Shown piece by piece: positions 7,744 to 16,299 of a stretch of 35,677 nt of DNA. Below the pieces are notes generated by a model. The model searched no databases. It was not told where the DNA came from and saw nothing but the letters and a program-made list of their open reading frames with translations. Origin of the DNA: Ruminococcus sp. (GTDB lineage Bacteria; Bacillota; Clostridia; Oscillospirales; Ruminococcaceae). Position numbers and translations under genes: made by a program. Position 1 is the stretch's first letter, and every line of letters starts with the position of its first letter. The stretch is taken from assembly GCA_014799675.1 (NCBI GenBank), contig JAAVHM010000032.1, positions 1 through 35,677 on the forward strand, written 5' to 3'.

Positions 7744-10143
7744 TTATACTCCGTAAACCTTTCTTGCAACGTCAACCGTGTCCTTTGCGTCCTTTGCGTA
7801 GAAATCCGCGCCGATTTTTTCCGCATATTCGGGTGTGAGAACGGCTCCCCCTACCACAATTTTACAGGGGACGTTGTTGTCATGGAGAAGCTTTACAGTT
7901 TCTTCCATTGAAGCAAGGGTGGTTGTCATCAGCGCGGAAAGTCCCACAAGCTTTACCTCGTGCTTGACGGCGGCTTCAAGGACGTTTTCGGGGGGAACGT
8001 CCCTGCCGAGGTCGATAACGTCGAAGCCGTAATTTTCCAAAAGAACCTTGACAATGTTCTTGCCGATGTCGTGAATGTCGCCTTTTACCGTGGCAAGCAC
8101 CACCTTGCCCTTGCTGACGGACTCGCCGCCGCTTTGCGCCATGTGAGTTTTTATCACGTCAAACGCCGCCTGTGCAACGCTTGCCGCCATGATAAGCTGT
8201 GGCAGGAAAATTTTCCCGCTTTCAAATTCCGCCCCCGCTTTGTCAAGGGCGGGAATAAGCAGATTGTCAACAATTTCCATACTGTCCATAGTTTTAAGCA
8301 ATTCCTCGGTAATTCGTGCGCCCTCGTCCTTTAAACCGTTTGCGATTGCCGACGGCAGGTCGTTCCCCTCGGATTTTGGGGCGGAAGCCGCGCCTGTACT
8401 GCTTACGGAGGTTGTAAAATTGCTTCCCGAATATGCGGCAATGAATTCTGTGGAATTTTTGTCAATATTTGTTAGAAGCTTATACGCCCGCACCGCGCCT
8501 GTCATAAGGGCGGCGTTGGGGTTGATTATGGGCAGGTCGAGACCGTTTGTCAGCGCCATTTGCAGGAAATTGCAGTTCACAAGCTCACGGTTGGGAAGTC
8601 CAAAGGAAATATTTGACACACCGAGGACGGTTTTGAGCCCCAGTTCCGTTTTAACACGGTGAAGCGCATTGACCGTCTCCATGACCGCCGCCTGCTCCGC
8701 GGAAGCCGTCAGCGTGAGGCAGTCAATGAAAACGTCCCGCTTGGGAATGCCCGTTTTTTCGGCGTTTGCAAGGATTTTTTCCGCAATTTCAAAACGTCCC
8801 TCTGCGGTTTTGGGAATTCCTCCCTCGTCAAGGGCAAGTCCCACAACAGCCGCGCCGTACTTTTTCACAAGGGGCAAAATTGCCTCCATGGAAGCCTTTT
8901 CGCCGTTTACCGAGTTGACGATAGGCTTGCCGTTGTAAACCCGCAAAGCCGCTTCCAGAACGTCGGGACGGGTCGAGTCCAGCTGCAAGGGCAAGTCCGT
9001 TACGCCCTGCAAAGCCTTGACAACTTTTACCATCATTTCCTTTTCATCAATGTCGGGCAAGCCAACGTTTACGTCAAGAATGTCCGCGCCCGCGTTTATC
9101 TGCTCGATTGCTTGACCAAGAATGTAGCCGATGTCCTCCGACTTCAAAGCCTCCTTGAAACGCTTTTTGCCCGTTGGATTGATACGCTCGCCGATAATTC
9201 TCGGCTGGTCGATAACCACGGTCTTTGCGGGACTGCACACCGCCGCTTCAAGCTTCGGGGTCTGCCGGACGTACTTCATATCTTTGAGACGGCTCACAAC
9301 CGAGCGTATGAAATCGGGAGTTGTTCCGCAGCAGCCGCCTGCTATTTTTACGCCGTATTTGACAAGATTTGCCATGCTTTCCGCAAAATCTTCGGGGGTA
9401 ACGTCGTACTTGTTGGTGATTGGGTCGGGAAGTCCCGCGTTGGGCTTGACCGCAAGGGGCAGGGTGGTCCATTTGGAAAATTCAGCCACAACAGGTTCAA
9501 GCTCCTTCGGTCCGAGAGAACAGTTCACGCCGATAGCGTCAACGCCCAGACCCTCCATGGTAAGAGCCATTGCGGACACCGAACAGCCTGTGAACGTCCG
9601 CATATTCTGCTCAAAGGTCATAGTGGTTATTATTGGCAGATCGCTGTTTTCCTTTGCCGCAAGGACAGCCGCTTTCAGTTCGTAAAGGTCGGTCATGGTC
9701 TCACAGGCGATAAAGTCAGCGCCCGCGTTTACGGCGGCAACGACTTGCTCCTTGAAAATTTCGTATGCTTCCTCAAAGGTCAGTCCCCCCGTGGGTTCAA
9801 GAAGCTGACCTATGGGACCCATGTCAAGGGCGACCAAAGCCTTGTCCCCGCAGGCTTTTTTAGCAATTCCCACAGCCGCCGAGATTATTTCCGCAACACT
9901 TTTTCCTGTCTTTGCCATTTTGTAACGGTTACAGCCGAAAGTGTTTGCACAAACGATTTGCGAACCCGCGTCCACATAGGCGGAATGTATTTCCTCTATC
10001 CAATCGGGCTTGTCAAAGTTGAGCATTTCGGGAATTCCGCCCATTTCCATGCCTTTTGCCTGAAGCATTGTACCCATTGCGCCGTCCCAGAAAACGAACT
10101 CGTTATCCGCCAGAAGCTTGTAAAACTTTTCCTTTTTATTCAT
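7744..10143 (-). CDS. metH: B12-dependent methionine synthase lacking the reactivation domain
   Basis: Transfers a methyl group from 5-methyltetrahydrofolate through cobalamin to homocysteine, giving methionine. 799 residues. Domains in order: homocysteine-binding barrel (1-295) with zinc ligands Cys208 (VNCSLGP) and Cys271-272 (GGCCGT); pterin-binding barrel (about 315-560, starting IIGERINPTG); cobalamin-binding cap and Rossmann domain (about 590-799) with the axial His691 in DIHDIG and GGAVL. The usual fourth domain (AdoMet-dependent reactivation, about 330 residues in E. coli) is absent and is encoded separately at 10238-10909. AGGAGAG precedes the ATG. A palindromic repeat separates the two genes. 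No B12 or SAM riboswitch was recognised upstream. Confidence 0.97.
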   Translation of the reverse strand: MNKKEKFYKLLADNEFVFWDGAMGTMLQAKGMEMGGIPEMLNFDKPDWIEEIHSAYVDAGSQIVCANTFGCNRYKMAKTGKSVAEIISAAVGIAKKACGDKALVALDMGPIGQLLEPTGGLTFEEAYEIFKEQVVAAVNAGADFIACETMTDLYELKAAVLAAKENSDLPIITTMTFEQNMRTFTGCSVSAMALTMEGLGVDAIGVNCSLGPKELEPVVAEFSKWTTLPLAVKPNAGLPDPITNKYDVTPEDFAESMANLVKYGVKIAGGCCGTTPDFIRSVVSRLKDMKYVRQTPKLEAAVCSPAKTVVIDQPRIIGERINPTGKKRFKEALKSEDIGYILGQAIEQINAGADILDVNVGLPDIDEKEMMVKVVKALQGVTDLPLQLDSTRPDVLEAALRVYNGKPIVNSVNGEKASMEAILPLVKKYGAAVVGLALDEGGIPKTAEGRFEIAEKILANAEKTGIPKRDVFIDCLTLTASAEQAAVMETVNALHRVKTELGLKTVLGVSNISFGLPNRELVNCNFLQMALTNGLDLPIINPNAALMTGAVRAYKLLTNIDKNSTEFIAAYSGSNFTTSVSSTGAASAPKSEGNDLPSAIANGLKDEGARITEELLKTMDSMEIVDNLLIPALDKAGAEFESGKIFLPQLIMAASVAQAAFDVIKTHMAQSGGESVSKGKVVLATVKGDIHDIGKNIVKVLLENYGFDVIDLGRDVPPENVLEAAVKHEVKLVGLSALMTTTLASMEETVKLLHDNNVPCKIVVGGAVLTPEYAEKIGADFYAKDAKDTVDVARKVYGV

Positions 10144-10168
10144 TTTTGTTCTCTCCTATCAAAAAGTT

Positions 10169-10237
10169 TGTAGGGGCGAATCCTGTATTCGCCCGAAAAT
10201 CTATCCATCTCGGGCGGATATGGAATCCGCCCCTACA
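10169..10237. repeat. Palindromic intergenic repeat, TGTAGGGGCG family, copy 1
   Basis: 69 bases starting TGTAGGGGCG and ending CGCCCCTACA, with near-perfect inverted arms of about 28 bases. It lies between the metH reactivation gene and metH and ends immediately beside the TGA stop of the former. A second copy is at 20692-20768. It looks like a non-mobile, MITE- or REP-like dispersed repeat; the hairpin may reduce transcription into metH or protect mRNA ends. Confidence 0.9.
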
Positions 10238-10909
10238 TCAACAGCAATGTTCCCCGTTCTTTCTGAAATTGCATTTTTCACGAATTGCACAAGTCCCGCA
10301 GCCGCGGCGTTTTTGGGGGACGGGCTTTTCCGAAATTCCAATAACTGCCGTAACCGATTTTGTTGGGGTAAGCAAGCCGCCGTCCGTCACGCACACGCCA
10401 ACGGTTCGCATGGCATTCACCGCCGCAAGGAAGTCCCCCTGACATTCAAGGGGGAAATCGCCGTACCCGGGGGAGAACCGCCATGTGGTAAATTTTTCCG
10501 CAAACCGTTCCCCTATCTCCTTTTCGGCAATATCGCAGACCTGCTCCACCGCCGCGGAAGCCATAGCGTCGGCAGTGAGAGCCTTTGCCATATCCTCCGC
10601 CTGCACCGTTCGGAGAAGCTTGTCAACGCCGTCGCCGAGGGTCGCGCACAAAAGAACCGCCCCGAAACAGCCGTCCAAGTGGGCGGAAATGTCCCTGCCC
10701 CGCAGGACAAGCTTGTGTCCCGCAAGAGTAACAGTTTCCTCGGAAATGTCCGCAATATCGGCGTATATCCAATGGAATTTCGGATTTGCCGCACTCAAAA
10801 GGCGGCTTTCGCACTCGTCCGCCAGCACAGAAATATTTTCGGGAGGTTCTCCCCGCAGACCCATGTACCGAAAGGCTTCGGCACGGTTTATTTTCGTTAA
10901 TTCTATCAT
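10238..10909 (-). CDS. Stand-alone methionine synthase reactivation protein
   Basis: 223 residues matching the B12-dependent methionine synthase activation domain. In the fused enzyme this domain binds AdoMet and helps re-methylate cobalamin after it is oxidised to cob(II)alamin. The hallmark RFSPGYGDFPLE is at about 144-155, and a glycine/threonine motif (TPTKSVTAVIGIS) follows. The C-terminus (204-223) adds a cysteine cluster, CGTC, then C, then a final CC, not present in the E. coli domain; it could bind metal or an iron-sulfur cluster (inference). It lies upstream of metH on the same strand with AAAGGA before the ATG. A partner role for MetH is very likely. Confidence 0.93.
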   Translation of the reverse strand: MIELTKINRAEAFRYMGLRGEPPENISVLADECESRLLSAANPKFHWIYADIADISEETVTLAGHKLVLRGRDISAHLDGCFGAVLLCATLGDGVDKLLRTVQAEDMAKALTADAMASAAVEQVCDIAEKEIGERFAEKFTTWRFSPGYGDFPLECQGDFLAAVNAMRTVGVCVTDGGLLTPTKSVTAVIGISEKPVPQKRRGCGTCAIREKCNFRKNGEHCC

Positions 10910-10954
10910 AGTTAAATCCTTTTATTTGGTTTGGAAATTTATTCAATATGGTCT

Positions 10955-11401
10955 TTATACCTTAAATAATGGTGAGTTTATTTTATCTGTTATTGCTTTG
11001 CTGTAAAATTCCAAAAAATCTTTCTTTTCCCATCCTTTGCCGACCCAGAATTTTTTCCCTTGCTCATTTGTTTTCATTACATTTAGACAAACCCTTGTAA
11101 TGCCCTCTTTCTGCAATGCTTCAACAGCCGCTTCCACTAAAGCTGTTGCAATTCCCCTGCCTCTGTATTCGGGCAAAACAACGGTATGATAAATATATCC
11201 CCTCCTGCCGTCATGTCCGCACAAAATTGCTCCTATTAATTTCTCATCTTCATATGCAACAAAATTCGTGTCAGGATTTCGTTTCAGAAAGCAAGAAATT
11301 CCCTCTTTGGAATCGTCTAAACTGCGCAGACCCATATTAGGTGTATTTTTCCACATTGCAAAAAGATTTTCATAGTCGCTTATTGTCATTACTTTTATCA
11401 T
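10955..11401 (-). CDS. GNAT-family N-acetyltransferase
   Basis: 148 residues. Uses acetyl-CoA to acetylate an unknown amine. The acetyl-CoA loop motif appears as RGRGIATALVEAA (about 80-92), preceded by the beta strand YIYHTVVLPEY and followed by CLNVMKTNEQGKKFW, the usual C-terminal half of the fold. GAGG is seven bases before the ATG. First (downstream-most) member of a long run of small same-strand enzymes. Substrate not readable. Confidence 0.9.
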   Translation of the reverse strand: MIKVMTISDYENLFAMWKNTPNMGLRSLDDSKEGISCFLKRNPDTNFVAYEDEKLIGAILCGHDGRRGYIYHTVVLPEYRGRGIATALVEAAVEALQKEGITRVCLNVMKTNEQGKKFWVGKGWEKKDFLEFYSKAITDKINSPLFKV

Positions 11402-11423
11402 ATCAAAACCTCAAAATTTTTAT

Positions 11424-11870
11424 TTAAATAATGTCTTTTATCTTGCCGATAACATATTCTGCCCTGCTTTCCAGTTCGGGAAGAGCATTTAGTGGGAAAA
11501 ATTGCAGACAGCGGCTCTCGTCGTCATTTATCCGCAATTCTCCCGACACGCCCACCGCCTTGTACAGAACAATTACAGTATAGGTCTCGTCGCCGTTGGG
11601 GTAACGGAAAAACAGTTCCCCGCCCGACAATACGTCAAGCAGTTCAAAGCGTTCCGCTTTCAGTCCCGCTTCTTCCCATAATTCGCGGGCGGCGGTTTCC
11701 TCAAGACTTTCGCCAAGCTCCATGCCTCCGCCGATAATACCCCATGTATCGGTGTCACTCCGCAAATTCAGGAGTATTTCATTTTTATCATTCAGTACAA
11801 TAATTGTTGCGCCGATATTTATTATCGGCTGATGTCCGATATATTTCCGCAGTTCCGATATGTAGCTCAT
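11424..11870 (-). CDS. NUDIX hydrolase
   Basis: 148 residues. Hydrolyses a nucleoside-diphosphate-linked compound with Mg. The Nudix box reads GGGMELGESLEETAARELWEE over about residues 47-67, matching GX5EX7REUXEEXGU with the following AGL. The N-terminus (GHQPIINIGATIIVLND) and the lack of extra domains resemble the ADP-ribose/MutT-like clostridial group. AGGAGG precedes the ATG at the best distance. Substrate not predictable. Confidence 0.93.
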   Translation of the reverse strand: MSYISELRKYIGHQPIINIGATIIVLNDKNEILLNLRSDTDTWGIIGGGMELGESLEETAARELWEEAGLKAERFELLDVLSGGELFFRYPNGDETYTVIVLYKAVGVSGELRINDDESRCLQFFPLNALPELESRAEYVIGKIKDII

Positions 11871-11887
11871 AGTGTCCTCCTTATATG

Positions 11888-12409
11888 CTACAGCACTTTT
11901 TCAAGAAATAAATGTCCGTCATGCTCTATAACTCCGCCAACTTTCATGGAAGCTTCCGCAGCAATTTCAAAGCCTAATTTTTTATAGAGCGACACCGCGG
12001 GAACGTTCTGGCTTCCAGTATCAAGGCGCAGCACTTTGCATGAATTATTTTTCGCCAATTCAACAGCATATTTAACAAGAGCAGAAGCAATTCCTTTCCC
12101 CGCCATGCTCGGACGTACTAAAAGTAAATGAATAACGCATACTTCGTCGTCCGAAAAATCATGTCCCCAAGCAATTCCCGAATATTCTTTCGGCTGAATT
12201 TTATCAACAATTATGCTTCCCGCTATAGCGTTATTTTCTTCATACACATATAACGCGCCGTTTTGAACGGCTTTTACCGCGTCGTTTTTGGTGGGATATA
12301 CGCCTCTTTTGAATACTGTAAACGCCCCGTGTTCGGCTTCATATTTGAAATGCTCGTTGTATGTGTCCTCGACCTGTTCAATGTCGGCAAGGGTTGCTTT
12401 TCTTATCAT
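11888..12409 (-). CDS. GNAT-family N-acetyltransferase
   Basis: 173 residues. Acetyl-CoA binding motif MAGKGIASALVKYA at about 106-119, after the strand CVIHLLLVRPS; then LRLDTGSQNVPAVSLYKKLGF, the classic RimI-like end with the Tyr and Gly-Phe of the fold. AAAGG precedes the ATG. It lies 22 bases after the methyltransferase at 12432 and 17 bases before the NUDIX gene, probably one transcript. Substrate unknown. Confidence 0.92.
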   Translation of the reverse strand: MIRKATLADIEQVEDTYNEHFKYEAEHGAFTVFKRGVYPTKNDAVKAVQNGALYVYEENNAIAGSIIVDKIQPKEYSGIAWGHDFSDDEVCVIHLLLVRPSMAGKGIASALVKYAVELAKNNSCKVLRLDTGSQNVPAVSLYKKLGFEIAAEASMKVGGVIEHDGHLFLEKVL

Positions 12410-12431
12410 AACTATACCTTTTCAAATCACG

Positions 12432-13226
12432 TTATTTTCTGAATATGTCAAGCGAATGGCTTGTAATTCCCAACAAATCCTCCCGTTCGCAAGTTGCAAA
12501 ATGATACTTCAAAAACAATTCAAAGGTATCGTTATCCATATTATCTACTGCATCACGTATAAGCCGCGCGCAGCCGTCGGTCGCGACATAGTGCAGACGT
12601 GTTACGGGAAATGCCGACATAAGGTTGTCAATATCCTCCTTGCGGACAAGCTCGAACAAGTCCTTGGGTTCGGACGTTGCGGCAAATGTAACAGGGTCAA
12701 GCAGTCCGTTTTTAATGTAGTCGGCAACGCTGAACCCGCCCAGTCTGAAGCCCTCGTCAATAAGACTTCCGTCGGAAATAACATACGCGGCAAAAACGAT
12801 ACCGCCCGGCTTCGTCACGCGAATTGCCTCGCTCAAAGCCTGCCGCTTGTCCTCGTCATTGTAAAGATGATACAGCGGACCCAACAGCAGCGTGATGTCG
12901 TACTGATTATCGGGGAAAGCCGACAAGTCCAAAGCGTTGCCCTGGGTAACGGTTATTTTTTCATCGGGCAGGGTGTTTTTGCGGAAAACCTCAATGTTAT
13001 GCTCCACCAGCTCCACTGCGTCAACAGTATAGCCCTGCCGTGCCAGCGTGTGGGAATACCGTCCCGTTGCCGCGCCTATTTCAAGCACACGGTCGCCCTG
13101 ACGTATGTATTTTTCGATATACCGCATAGTTGTGAGAAACTCCACCGTTCCGTGCTTTAAGGTTGACAGACGGCTGTCCTCGTCGTAAGAACTGTAGAAA
13201 TCTATCAAATACTGATTTGTTTCCAT
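12432..13226 (-). CDS. Class I SAM-dependent methyltransferase, tandem copy B
   Basis: 264 residues. Motif I of the AdoMet-binding fold is VLEIGAATGRYSHTLA (about 45-60), with the acidic AdoMet ribose ligand in VDAVELVE, then NALDLSAFPDNQYD and LLLGPLYHL, and the KPGGIVFAAYV strand. The acceptor substrate is unknown. It is closely similar throughout to the next gene upstream (13253-14044), including the ribosome site and first codons, so the pair is a recent tandem duplication. This copy has GGFRLGGFSV where the other has FRQGKHSV, and diverges most in the C-terminal third. Strong AAGGAGG before ATG. Confidence 0.93.
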   Translation of the reverse strand: METNQYLIDFYSSYDEDSRLSTLKHGTVEFLTTMRYIEKYIRQGDRVLEIGAATGRYSHTLARQGYTVDAVELVEHNIEVFRKNTLPDEKITVTQGNALDLSAFPDNQYDITLLLGPLYHLYNDEDKRQALSEAIRVTKPGGIVFAAYVISDGSLIDEGFRLGGFSVADYIKNGLLDPVTFAATSEPKDLFELVRKEDIDNLMSAFPVTRLHYVATDGCARLIRDAVDNMDNDTFELFLKYHFATCEREDLLGITSHSLDIFRK

Positions 13227-13252
13227 AATGTGCCTCCTTAGTAAATTTCCAT

Positions 13253-14044
13253 TTATTTTCTGAATATGTCAAGCGAATGTGTTGTAATTCCCAACAAATC
13301 CTCCCGTTCGCAAGTTGCAAAATGATACCTCAAATACAAGTCAAATGTATCGTTGTCCATGTTATCTATTGCGTCATTCAAAATCGGAGCGCAGCCGTCG
13401 GTTGCAACATAGTGCAGTCGGGTCGTGGGAAACGCCGTCATAAGCTTGTCAATTTTCTCCTTGCGGACAAGCTCGAACAAGTCCTTGGGTTCTGACGTTG
13501 TCTCAAATGTGACAGGGTCAAGCGACCCGTTTTTAATGTAATCGGCAACGCTGTGTTTTCCCTGACGGAAATCATTGAAAAGACAGCCGTCAGATATAAC
13601 ATATGCGGCAAAAATAATACCGCCCTGCTTTGTCACACGAATTGCCTCGCTCAAAGCCTGCCGCTTGTCCTCGTCATTATAAAGATGATACAGCGGACCC
13701 AACAGCAGCGTGATGTCGTACTGATTATCGGGGAAAGCCGACAAATCCAAAGCGTTGCCCTGGATAACGGTTATTTTTTCGTCGGGCAGGGTGTTCTTGC
13801 GGAAAACCTCAATGTTATGCTCCACCAGCTCCACCGCGTCAACAGTGTAGCCCTGCCGTGCCAGCGTGTGGGAATACCGTCCCGTTGCCGCGCCTATTTC
13901 AAGCACACGGTCGCCCTGACGTATGTATTTTTCGATATACCGCATAGTTGTGAGGAACTCCACCGTTCCGTGCTTTGAATCCGCCAGACGGCTGTCCTCG
14001 TCGATAGAATTGTAGAAGTCTATCACGTACTGATTTGTTTCCAT
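13253..14044 (-). CDS. Class I SAM-dependent methyltransferase, tandem copy A
   Basis: 263 residues, same fold and motifs as the neighbouring copy at 12432-13226 (VLEIGAATGRYS, NALDLSAFPDNQYD, LLLGPLYHLYNDEDKRQAL). It is the promoter-proximal member: a TTGAAA/17/TATAAT promoter lies about 30-55 bases upstream and AGGAGG precedes the ATG. Differences from copy B cluster in the region that in such enzymes shapes the acceptor site, so the two may have different or partly different substrates (inference). Confidence 0.93.
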   Translation of the reverse strand: METNQYVIDFYNSIDEDSRLADSKHGTVEFLTTMRYIEKYIRQGDRVLEIGAATGRYSHTLARQGYTVDAVELVEHNIEVFRKNTLPDEKITVIQGNALDLSAFPDNQYDITLLLGPLYHLYNDEDKRQALSEAIRVTKQGGIIFAAYVISDGCLFNDFRQGKHSVADYIKNGSLDPVTFETTSEPKDLFELVRKEKIDKLMTAFPTTRLHYVATDGCAPILNDAIDNMDNDTFDLYLRYHFATCEREDLLGITTHSLDIFRK

Positions 14045-14070
14045 AATGTACCTCCTAAGAAATTATAATA

Positions 14071-14099
14071 ATTATATCATTATAATGTGTAATTTTCAA
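14071..14099 (-). promoter_or_regulatory. Promoter upstream of the tandem methyltransferases
   Basis: On the minus strand TTGAAA (14099-14094), 17-base spacer, TATAAT (14076-14071), about 27 bases before the ATG at 14044. It should drive copies A and B and possibly the genes further down to 10955. Confidence 0.75.
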
Positions 14100-14121
14100 C
14101 TGTTTTCCTATACTCTATGAA

Positions 14122-14676
14122 TTATTTAAAATCGTCTCTGATATAACCGTAAATATTATAAGTGCAGTATCTGCTTCCCATTTTTCCGTTCCTGATACAG
14201 CCCTCGTGTGTAAAACCGCATTTTTTCAGGACAGCGTTTGACGCGGCATTCTCTATGTCAGCCTCTGCGTTCAGCCTGTCTATTTGGGTTTCCGAAAAAA
14301 TGAACTTTGTGACGCGCTTTAAAGCTTCGGTGCAAATACCTTTGTTCCAGAAATCAGGGTCTAATCTGTAGCCCACATTGCCAAGCCTGTCATTTTCCAC
14401 GTCAAAAACTTCTATCATTCCAATTACCTTGCCGTTTTCCTTGTTTACGATACCCCATATAAAATCGTGAGAGGGCTTGCGCTTAACGTGCGGGCGCGGG
14501 TCGATAAACAAAAGCTCTGGATTTTTTTCTCCCTTGCCTGCGGGACGTCCCCAATATTTGTAAACAATATCCAGTCCAAACCATTTGCGCAGGTCGTCGG
14601 CGTCGTTCGCCGTCAGCTTCCTGAGAAAAAGCCTCTCAGTTTCAAGCGTTGGTATCCACAAACATTCTCTAATCAT
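14122..14676 (-). CDS. GNAT acetyltransferase, RimJ/RimL-like
   Basis: 184 residues. The opening WIPTLETERLFLRKLTANDADDL is typical of the RimJ/RimL group that acetylates N-termini of ribosomal proteins or small amines. The core continues with VIGMIEVFDVEN, the acetyl-CoA loop region NVGYRLDPDFWNKGICTEAL written across about 112-131, and ENAASNAVLKKCGFTHEG. AGGAGG precedes the ATG. True substrate unknown. Confidence 0.92.
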   Translation of the reverse strand: MIRECLWIPTLETERLFLRKLTANDADDLRKWFGLDIVYKYWGRPAGKGEKNPELLFIDPRPHVKRKPSHDFIWGIVNKENGKVIGMIEVFDVENDRLGNVGYRLDPDFWNKGICTEALKRVTKFIFSETQIDRLNAEADIENAASNAVLKKCGFTHEGCIRNGKMGSRYCTYNIYGYIRDDFK

Positions 14677-14701
14677 AAAGCTTTCCTCCTAATTTTATCT
14701 C

Positions 14702-15196
14702 TCACCTAAGCTCTTTATAATACGGACAAATATCCTCATAATGCCCGTCCTTCATTCGGAAGCCCTTGGGGATAGTCCCCAACTGCGTAAACCCAAGACG
14801 CTCGTAAAGATTTCTTGCGTGGGTGTTGGTTGCCACAACCGCATTGAATTGAAGCACCCTGAACCCGCACCGTTTTCCCTGAACAAGACAGTCCTCCACA
14901 AGCTTTCTGCCGATATGATAGCCGCGGAAGCCCTTTTTCACCGCATAGCTTGCGTTGCAGATATGACCGCACCGTCCCACATTGTTTGGGTGGAGAATGT
15001 ACAGACCCAGAACCTCCTGCCTGTCAATATCGAAAGCAACTCCGCAGTAGCTCTGCTCCCTGAAAAAGTTTGCGCCCGTGACCTCGTTCAGAAGCTCCTC
15101 CTGCGGGAAAGCTATGCCCTCCTCTACGATCTCGTTCCAGATCTCTATCATTTCGGGCAGATATTTTCCTATGTAAGTTCTTATTTCGATTTGCAT
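14702..15196 (-). CDS. GNAT-family N-acetyltransferase
   Basis: 164 residues. Motifs: SYAVKKGFRGYHIGRKLVED around 86-105 (acetyl-CoA loop in the form RGYHIGRKL) and VVATNTHARNLYERLGFTQLGTIP near the end. The terminal GTIPKGFRMKDGHYEDICPY is typical of phosphinothricin- or MarR-linked GNATs of unknown substrate. AGGAGG precedes the ATG. It lies 26 bases upstream of the RimJ/RimL-like gene on the same strand. Confidence 0.92.
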   Translation of the reverse strand: MQIEIRTYIGKYLPEMIEIWNEIVEEGIAFPQEELLNEVTGANFFREQSYCGVAFDIDRQEVLGLYILHPNNVGRCGHICNASYAVKKGFRGYHIGRKLVEDCLVQGKRCGFRVLQFNAVVATNTHARNLYERLGFTQLGTIPKGFRMKDGHYEDICPYYKELR

Positions 15197-15226
15197 AAAT
15201 GTTTCCTCCTGTTATTTCATTAATTT

Positions 15227-15838
15227 TCAATCTTTAAACTCAAATATTTTTGTAAATTTCAATCCTGTTATGTTGTTTTCTTCAATGAAATCTTTAAATT
15301 CATCATCACAATACCAATCTATAAACATACGACTTTTACCATTGTTATACATTAATCTGAAAAGATGATGTCCCTTAGTTTTTTCCAAAAAGACATAACG
15401 GCGAATTTTATATATTCCTTTACTTTTATCGTCGGAAAGATATTTGATTTCTGTATTTTCCATATCAAGATAGTCCGATAATTCAAGGTAAACAAGTGGT
15501 ATTATTATGTAATATTTTTCGTTTGGCAAATCCTCTAAAATTATAGAAAAGAAACGGAACAATTCACTATACTTGTTTTCAATCAAGCACTTGGATTTTT
15601 CGTTCACAAGCATTGTTACGTCACCTTTCATTATATCAGCAGGACGCAGTTTTCGGTATCCTCTTCTGCCCTTGTCTTTATTATAAAAAACAGTTTTTTC
15701 GGGCAATATTTCAGATAGTTTATCTTCATCTTCATTTGAGAACAGCGTTATAAAATCTAAGCTGTCGATTTTCTCAGTAGCCTTAAAAATGCACCACCAA
15801 TAATTGTTTACATCAGGATATGCATGCCATATGTTCAT
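15227..15838 (-). CDS. Hypothetical protein, possible orphan immunity-type protein
   Basis: 203 residues, soluble, not securely recognised. The ending NNITGLKFTKIFEFKD resembles the C-terminus of Imm11/DUF1629-type immunity proteins as I recall them, but this is a weak match by eye. It is clearly more A+T-rich than its neighbours, a hint of transfer. Its ATG overlaps the stop of the upstream zinc-ribbon gene as ATGA, so the two are co-translated; AAGGAGG lies inside that gene. No toxin-like gene is adjacent. Confidence 0.7.
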   Translation of the reverse strand: MNIWHAYPDVNNYWWCIFKATEKIDSLDFITLFSNEDEDKLSEILPEKTVFYNKDKGRRGYRKLRPADIMKGDVTMLVNEKSKCLIENKYSELFRFFSIILEDLPNEKYYIIIPLVYLELSDYLDMENTEIKYLSDDKSKGIYKIRRYVFLEKTKGHHLFRLMYNNGKSRMFIDWYCDDEFKDFIEENNITGLKFTKIFEFKD

Positions 15839-16299
15839 AAAACGTCCTCCTTACAGCTTCGCTCGGAAAGATATTTTTTTATTTCCCCCGCAGTCAGTTT
15901 CCTGACCTCGGTGTTAGGATACTCTTTGTACTCCCCCACCTCAAACAGCGGGGTCATTTTTTCGCAGGACTTGTCCGTATTCTTTTTCAAAAAAGCGTTC
16001 AAATCGGAAATATCCGCAAAAATCTTGTAAGACTTCCTGCCGCCTTTGCCTGTTATTTCGTATATCCCGCAGGACTTTTTCATTGTAAAGTCCGCCGTCC
16101 GCAGATAAAGCATTGCAGTTTCAAGAGACTTGAACGGGAAATTCCACCTCTGCAAGCCTCGGACTTTATCCCTCTCAATGCAGATACACCTGCCGCAAGT
16201 CCCGCATATATACTGGGTGTGGTTTTTAAGGCAGTCCTCCGCTTTCAGTAAAGGGGTTATCCTGCTTTTTTCCGAATAACATTCGGGACACATTTTCAT
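15835..16299 (-). CDS. Zinc-ribbon protein of unknown function
   Basis: 154 residues. Two cysteine pairs near the N-terminus (CPEC at about 4-7 and CGTCGRC at about 33-39) suggest a zinc ribbon. The rest is a small alpha/beta region without a known catalytic motif. It overlaps both neighbours by four bases (ATGA junctions): downstream of the 16296-16907 methyltransferase and upstream of the 15227 gene, giving a tightly coupled three-gene set. Function unknown; binding of nucleic acid or a methyltransferase partner are both possible. Confidence 0.78.
   Translation of the reverse strand: MKMCPECYSEKSRITPLLKAEDCLKNHTQYICGTCGRCICIERDKVRGLQRWNFPFKSLETAMLYLRTADFTMKKSCGIYEITGKGGRKSYKIFADISDLNAFLKKNTDKSCEKMTPLFEVGEYKEYPNTEVRKLTAGEIKKYLSERSCKEDVL

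Noticed and set aside
8659..10173. 504-residue plus-strand open frame opposite metH
   Set aside because: metH is unmistakable on the other strand with a matching ribosome site; the plus frame has no known motif and reflects biased codon use opposite a real gene.
10143..10955. B12 or SAM riboswitch for the methionine synthase genes
   Set aside because: The gaps are short and filled by the palindromic repeat; no conserved B12-box or S-box core was recognised.
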